Source: CAZYCC01 sp964645985 (GTDB lineage Bacteria; Bacillota; Clostridia; Oscillospirales; CAG-272). From it: a DNA stretch of 10,204 nucleotides. The DNA lies in contig CAZYCC010000055.1 in assembly GCA_964645985.1 (NCBI GenBank), forward strand, positions 1 to 10,204, written 5' to 3'. The position numbers and the translations under genes are program-made. Below are positions 6,229-10,204 of this stretch, piece by piece (position 1 is the stretch's first letter; each line of letters opens with the position of its first letter). The notes below the pieces were generated by a model. The model worked only from the letters and a program-made list of their open reading frames with translations. It was not told where the DNA came from and ran no database searches.

Positions 6229-6249
6229 CGTTTCTCTCACGAAAACAAA
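6229..6249. repeat. Spacer repeat CGTTTC-CGAAAACAAA, copy B
   Basis: CGTTTCTCTCACGAAAACAAA is the second copy of the 21-base element at 5913-5933, with three substitutions. It lies in the same gene-free spacer and the same orientation. Confidence 0.5.
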
Positions 6250-6356
6250 GGGAAAAGGAGGCACAGCCCCGCCGCACCCTGCCCCCCTCGCGGCGAGGGC
6301 GAGGGCGCTTTATCCTTCCCGTTCATAACTTGCGCTATCATTCTTTACATAGAATG

Positions 6357-6365
6357 TGGTATACT
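6357..6365 (+). promoter_or_regulatory. Extended -10 promoter of yhaO
   Basis: TGG-TATACT in AATGTGGTATACTTCC is an extended -10 with a near-consensus hexamer. The -35 region 17 bp upstream (ATCATT) is poor. Start of transcription would be near 6372, about 22 nt before the ATG at 6394, so the leader is little more than the ribosome site. Confidence 0.6.
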
Positions 6366-6393
6366 TCCGCAAAATCCCCCCGGGAGGACCGCG

Positions 6394-7551
6394 ATGCTTC
6401 CTTCAAACGCCCTAACGCTGCTGCTCGCCGCCGATTTTCACCTCGATTCGCCCTTCGCCGCTCTGCCGCCCGATGAGGGCGAGCGCCGCCGCGCGCAGCT
6501 GCGCGACGATTTTTCGGCGGCGGCGCGCCTTGCCCGAGAGCGCGGGGCGCGGCTCTTTCTCATCGCGGGGGATCTCTTCGACCGGCGAGAGGTCTCACCG
6601 ACAACCCTCGAGCTTGTCGCGTGGGAGATTTCCGCTTGCGAGGCGGCGGGGGTGCGCGTCTTCCTCGCCCCCGGCAACCACGACCCCTACGAGCCGGGCG
6701 GCGTGTGGGACCGCCTCGCCGAGCGCGCGCCATCGGCCTATATTTTCCGCGAGGAGGCGCCGCAGCGCGTCACTCTCCCCGACCTCGGGGTGGATCTTTT
6801 CGGCTACGCCTTCCGCTCGCCGTATCTTGCCGCCTGTCCCATCGAGAATCTCTTGCCCGACCCCGCGCGCACGAGCATTTTCCTCGGGCACGCGGAGATC
6901 GACGGCCCCGCCGGGAGCGGCTACGCGCCTCTACCCCGCACGCAAGTTGCGGCGTCGGGCATGGACCTTGTCGCGCTCGGGCATATCCACAAGGGGACGG
7001 CGGGCCTTGAGAGCGTCGGGCGAACGCTCCTTGCCGTACCCGGCTGCCCGGAGGGGCGCGGCTTCGATGAGACCGGGCGCAAGGGCGTTCTGCTCGTCAC
7101 GCTCTCGCGGGAGGGCTCTTACGCAGATCTGTTGCCGGTGTGCGAGCGGCGATTTGAGGTGCTCACGCTCGATGTTACCGGCGTGGAGGAGGGGGAGGAG
7201 CTTTCGCGGCGGCTGCTTTCGCTCTTTCAGGATAGCGGCGTGAACGAGTTTACCACCCTGCGCGTCAGGCTTTGCGGGGAGATGTCGGGCGACCTGCGCG
7301 CCGATCTTCCCGCGGCAAAGGACGCGCTCGCCTCCCGCGCGAAGGAGATCTTTTGGCAGGACGAGACCGCCCCCGCCCTCTCGCTCGATGAGGAGGCGCT
7401 CGCGCGCGACACGGGCCTGCGCGGTTTTTTCTACCACGAGCTGCTCCCCGCTCTGCAAAGCCCTGTGGAGGGCGAGCGCGCGCGCGCCCGCGACGCCCTG
7501 CGCTACGGTCTTGCCGCTCTTGAGAACCGCGAGCTCGGAGGCGGCGAGTAA
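6394..7551 (+). CDS. yhaO: YhaO/SbcD-like metallophosphoesterase (DNA repair exonuclease family)
   Basis: 385 residues, close to known YhaO proteins (about 400). All calcineurin-like metallophosphoesterase motifs are intact: DFHLDS (Asp14, His16), GDLFD (Asp60), GNHD (Asn95, His96), GHAE (His166) and GHIHKG (His197, His199). These bind two metal ions, usually Mn, at the nuclease centre of the Mre11/SbcD superfamily. The residues after about 250 form the capping/partner region expected to contact the ATPase. The ATG at 6394 is preceded by GGGAGG with 6-nt spacing. The following gene, 134 bp on, is the matching YhaN-type ATPase, so the pair should act together on DNA ends or aberrant structures. 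The symbol is by family resemblance to Bacillus YhaO; exact substrate and physiological role are not shown by the sequence. Confidence 0.9.
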   Translation: MLPSNALTLLLAADFHLDSPFAALPPDEGERRRAQLRDDFSAAARLARERGARLFLIAGDLFDRREVSPTTLELVAWEISACEAAGVRVFLAPGNHDPYEPGGVWDRLAERAPSAYIFREEAPQRVTLPDLGVDLFGYAFRSPYLAACPIENLLPDPARTSIFLGHAEIDGPAGSGYAPLPRTQVAASGMDLVALGHIHKGTAGLESVGRTLLAVPGCPEGRGFDETGRKGVLLVTLSREGSYADLLPVCERRFEVLTLDVTGVEEGEELSRRLLSLFQDSGVNEFTTLRVRLCGEMSGDLRADLPAAKDALASRAKEIFWQDETAPALSLDEEALARDTGLRGFFYHELLPALQSPVEGERARARDALRYGLAALENRELGGGE

Positions 7552-7685
7552 CCCCCCCGGTGCGGCGGCGCGCGGCGCGGGGGCGCGCGAGAATAGGACG
7601 AGCGGGGAAAGCCGGGGCAGCATTCGCGCACGGGCGCGGGATTTCGGCGGGCGGGGATTCTTATCTATTTCATAGCTTTGTTTTT
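7552..7685 (+). other. 134-bp spacer between yhaO and yhaN
   Basis: The first 100 bases are extremely GC-rich with runs of GCGCG and no gene. The last 30 (TTATCTATTTCATAGC, TTTGTTTTT) turn abruptly AT-rich just before the yhaN ATG and contain no Shine-Dalgarno. No clear terminator was found, so yhaO-yhaN co-transcription is likely, with the AT-rich patch serving as an unstructured start region. Confidence 0.5.
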
Positions 7686-10181
7686 ATGAAATTCCTTACA
7701 CTGCACATCGACGCGTTTATGGGGGCGCGGGAGCGGGAGGTGACGCTCGCGCCGGGGGCGAATCTCTTCCTCGGGGAAAACGAGAGCGGCAAGAGCACGC
7801 TCGCCGCGTTCGTAAAGTACCTGCTCTTCGGCGTGAAGGCGAGAAAGCCTATCGCCGGACAGACCTACGAGGCCGCGCGCTTCGCGCCGCTCGGCGGGGA
7901 CGGCAGCTACGGCGGGTGGGCGGTGGTCGAGCGGGAGGGCGTGCGCTACCGCCTCGTGCGCCGCAGCAGGCAAAGCGGCTCTCGCGCCGCGAGAGACACC
8001 GCTCTATCCCTCACGAACCTTGATACCGGGGAAAAAGTAGCGGGGCAGCCCGCCGACTTTCTCCTCGGGAGGAGCGAGGAGGTCTTCCTGCACAGCGTCT
8101 ACCACGCGGGAGGCGAGTTTTCGGTCTCCTGCGACGAAATGAGGAGCGCGGTGCAGAACATCGTTTCGACCGGGGAGAGCGGGCTTGACGCCGGGAGGGC
8201 AGCAGAGAACCTGAAAAAGAAAAAGAAGCAGCTGCGCGCTGACCGGGGCGGGGGCGGCGCTCTTCCCGCGCTCGAGCGGGAAGAGCAGGACATCATGGCA
8301 AATCTCGCGAGCTGCGACGCGCAGCGGGAGATGATCGAGTCCTGCGAGGAGAGCCGCGCGAGGAAAGAGGAGGCGCTGCGCGCGAAGCGGGGGGAGCTTG
8401 CCGAGCTTGAGCGCAAGATCGCCGCGGCCGAGGCGCGGGAGGAGCTGCGGAGCCTCGCGGCGCAAAGGGAGGCTCTCTCCCGCCGTGAGGACGCGCGCCG
8501 CGCTCTCGCCGCCGTCGAGGAGGAGGAGCGCGCCTACCGCGCCGCACACGGATATATCGCCCCCGCCCCGGGGGCGGCGAAAAACGATGGCGATGACGAG
8601 AGCGGCAACGCGCGCTGCTCGCAAAACAGCGGGGAAAATTCACAGCCGCGGAGCGAGAGCAACCCCGGCGAGAGGAGCGGCGGCGAGAGCGCGGCGCTCT
8701 TTTTCCCCGACCGCAGCTACGAGGGAGAGGTGGCGAGGGCAGCGGGGGATCTCTCGCGCGCGGAGGACGCCGTGGCGGCGGCGAGGACGGAGGTGGCGTG
8801 CCTTGACGGGGAGAGTATGTCGGAGGAGGGGTGGGACCCCGCGCAGGGCGAGCGGCTGCTCGAGGAAATCGAGGCGGGAAAGAAAACAAACCGCCGCCTG
8901 CGCGCGGGGGTTCTCGCCGCGCTGCCGCTAATTCTTATCGCGCTCGCTTTAGGTGTCGCCGGGGTAGTTTTCTCCAAGGTGCCGCTCGCGGCGGCGGGAT
9001 TTTCCGCGGCGGCGGTCGGGGCGGCGATCGTTATAGTCCTTCTCACGGTGAGGAGATCGCGCGAGAGGCGGTGGCGCGAGCGGCTCAAGAGCTATGGCGC
9101 GGGCGATGAGAACGCTCTGCGGGACACCATCGCGCGGCGGCGGGAGGAGATTTCCGCGGCGAGCGAGCGGCAGCTCTTTCAAAGAAGCGCGCGCGAGGCC
9201 CTCTCACGCGCCGAGCGGGAGCGGGAGGACGCCCTGAGGCGAGCGCGCGAGCTTGCAGGGCGGTGGGGGCGGGCGGTCGACTCCTCGGAGGATTTGCGCG
9301 CGATGCAGAATGAGCTGCGCGAGGTTCTTTCCCACGCGGATGAACTGCGCGAGCGGCGGATAAGCGCGCGCAGCCTCCTCTCGGGCCTAACGCGCGGCGA
9401 GGGGGAGGCGACCGCCGAGCAGATTGCGGCGCGGGAGGAGCGCGCGCGGGAGGCTCTCGCCGCGGCTGCGCGGGAGGGGGAGGCGCCGCTCACCGCGCAG
9501 GAGCTTTCGGAATGCCGCAAGCGGCGCGATATTTGCCGCGAGAGCAATCCCCTCGTGGAGCGCAGCCTGCACGATCTGGAGCTGCAGCTCGCCGCGCTCA
9601 AAGGGGGTCTGCCCAACCCCGCCGAGCTGCGGCGGCGCCTATGTGAGGTGCAGGAGAAAAAATCGCGCTTGCAGGCGCGCTATGACGCGCTCGAGCTCGC
9701 GATTGACGCGCTTGGGACAGCCTCGGCCAAACTGCGTGAGCAAAATCTGCCGCGCCTGCGGGCGGACGCGTCGCGCACGCTCGCCGCGGCGACCGGAGGT
9801 CGCTACGCCGCGATGATGCTCGACGATACGCTTGAAATGTCGCTTCAAGGGCGTGACGGGGAGCCGCGAGAGCCCGATTACCTCAGCGGCGGGACGCTCG
9901 CTCTTGCCTATCTCTCGCTGCGCCTCGCCGCCGCGCGATTGCTCTTCGAGGGCGAGCCGCCCCCACTTCTCTTCGATGAGAGCTTCGCCGCGCTTGACGA
10001 TATGCGCTACCGCTCCGCCCTGCGCGCCATTCGCGCCTTCTCCGAGGACGGCGGCGCGCAGGTGCTGCTCTTCAGCTGCCAAGCGCGCGATGAGGCAATA
10101 TTGCGCGAGGTGTTCGGGGAGGAGGCCAATGTGGTGAGGATGAAATTGTCTGATTGTCAGACTCACTCTGTTCGAATTTGA
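7686..10181 (+). CDS. yhaN: YhaN-like Rad50/SMC-type ATPase with two transmembrane helices
   Basis: 831 residues, shorter than Bacillus YhaN (about 960). N-terminus MKFLTLHIDAF is the usual RecF/SbcC/YhaN opening. Walker A GENESGKST is at 30-38; long charged coiled-coil stretches follow from about 170. A Ser/Asn/Gly/Glu-rich low-complexity insert lies at about 290-340. Two adjacent hydrophobic helices sit near 405-455 at the tip of the coil, then the return coil, the signature LSGGT from 733, Walker B LLFDE 761-765 and D-loop ALDD 769-772. The usual H-loop His is Gln799 (LLFSCQARDE). There is no CPxC zinc hook, which argues against SbcC and for YhaN. It should work with the preceding metallophosphoesterase as an ATP-gated DNA end-processing complex held at the membrane. 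The frame is open to an earlier ATG at 7560, but those 42 residues are Arg/Gly-rich; ATG 7686 is chosen by homology although it lacks a Shine-Dalgarno. Confidence 0.9.
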   Translation: MKFLTLHIDAFMGAREREVTLAPGANLFLGENESGKSTLAAFVKYLLFGVKARKPIAGQTYEAARFAPLGGDGSYGGWAVVEREGVRYRLVRRSRQSGSRAARDTALSLTNLDTGEKVAGQPADFLLGRSEEVFLHSVYHAGGEFSVSCDEMRSAVQNIVSTGESGLDAGRAAENLKKKKKQLRADRGGGGALPALEREEQDIMANLASCDAQREMIESCEESRARKEEALRAKRGELAELERKIAAAEAREELRSLAAQREALSRREDARRALAAVEEEERAYRAAHGYIAPAPGAAKNDGDDESGNARCSQNSGENSQPRSESNPGERSGGESAALFFPDRSYEGEVARAAGDLSRAEDAVAAARTEVACLDGESMSEEGWDPAQGERLLEEIEAGKKTNRRLRAGVLAALPLILIALALGVAGVVFSKVPLAAAGFSAAAVGAAIVIVLLTVRRSRERRWRERLKSYGAGDENALRDTIARRREEISAASERQLFQRSAREALSRAEREREDALRRARELAGRWGRAVDSSEDLRAMQNELREVLSHADELRERRISARSLLSGLTRGEGEATAEQIAAREERAREALAAAAREGEAPLTAQELSECRKRRDICRESNPLVERSLHDLELQLAALKGGLPNPAELRRRLCEVQEKKSRLQARYDALELAIDALGTASAKLREQNLPRLRADASRTLAAATGGRYAAMMLDDTLEMSLQGRDGEPREPDYLSGGTLALAYLSLRLAAARLLFEGEPPPLLFDESFAALDDMRYRSALRAIRAFSEDGGAQVLLFSCQARDEAILREVFGEEANVVRMKLSDCQTHSVRI

Positions 10182-10197
10182 CCGCCCCGGTCAGGGG

Positions 10198-10204
10198 GGA
10201 GGTG
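10198..10204 (+). promoter_or_regulatory. Shine-Dalgarno of a gene starting just beyond the window
   Basis: GGAGGTG at the very end, within GGGGGGAGGTG, equals the MBOAT ribosome site. It lies 17 bases after the yhaN stop, so a third co-directional gene, probably in the same operon, should begin within about 10 bases of the edge. Between stop and site is a small hairpin (TGACC / GGTCA). Confidence 0.5.

Larger units (their letters stand above)
5576..6393. other. 818-bp divergent spacer between rbfA and yhaO
   Basis: This holds the rbfA promoter, a possible orphan plus-strand promoter, two copies of a 21-base repeat, and the yhaO promoter. An inverted repeat CCGACC...GGTCGG (about 6142-6173, loop about 20 bases) is also present. 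Open frames on both strands are low-complexity and lack credible starts. The best small plus-strand frame (5988-6113, 41 codons, ending IVQSKTA) has no Shine-Dalgarno and no family I know. I searched by eye for tRNA, SRP RNA, RNase P RNA and tmRNA landmarks and found none. Confidence 0.6.

Noticed and set aside
7686..10181. Assignment as SbcC
   Set aside because: No CPxC zinc hook; two transmembrane helices occupy the tip, and the length is near 830, which fits YhaN-type proteins better.

Overview
The window is very GC-rich (about two thirds or more by eye, not counted) with short AT-rich islands between genes. A C-terminal type I dockerin, a YhaO/YhaN-type nuclease-ATPase pair, a BspA-like leucine-rich-repeat tail and GGAGGTGAT-type Shine-Dalgarno sites together suggest an uncultured, high-GC member of the Bacillota (class Clostridia). 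That placement is inference from gene content and style, because no rRNA or other taxonomic marker is present.

Layout. Positions 2-160 (+) are the 3' end of a secreted protein ending in a dockerin, followed by a strong intrinsic terminator (195-223). Five genes then read on the minus strand, listed in transcription order: rbfA (5575-5183); a three-helix membrane protein of unknown function (5099-4458); an MBOAT O-acyltransferase (about 4301-2856); an SGNH-type extracytoplasmic protein with an LRR tail (2728-1307); and thpR, an RNA 2',3'-cyclic phosphodiesterase (757-251). Diverging from rbfA on the plus strand are a YhaO-like metallophosphoesterase (6394-7551) and a YhaN-like Rad50/SMC-type ATPase with two transmembrane helices (7686-10181). 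A perfect Shine-Dalgarno site in the last bases (10198-10204) implies another plus-strand gene just outside the window.

How the genes work together. MBOAT plus SGNH is the standard pair for O-acylating a cell-surface polymer. The membrane enzyme carries the acyl group across the membrane and the SGNH partner probably transfers it. The fused LRR tail may bind the polymer or another surface partner. YhaO and YhaN form a nuclease-ATPase pair of the Mre11/Rad50 (SbcD/SbcC) superfamily, and the helices in YhaN suggest a membrane-attached DNA end-processing complex. RbfA and ThpR are housekeeping RNA-related proteins.

Non-coding parts. Two long gaps (758-1306 and 5576-6393) hold no convincing gene. 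They contain diverged intergenic repeats (hairpin plus a GGCAAAATAGC-type core; a CGTTTC...CGAAAACAAA element), one of which supplies what looks like the thpR promoter. The best promoters share an extended -10 (TGn then TATACT-like) with weak -35 boxes. I saw no tRNA, rRNA, CRISPR array or transposase. The most interesting signals are the SGNH-LRR fusion, the intergenic repeat family, the membrane-anchored YhaN with a Gln in the expected H-loop position, and the possible CTG start of the MBOAT gene.
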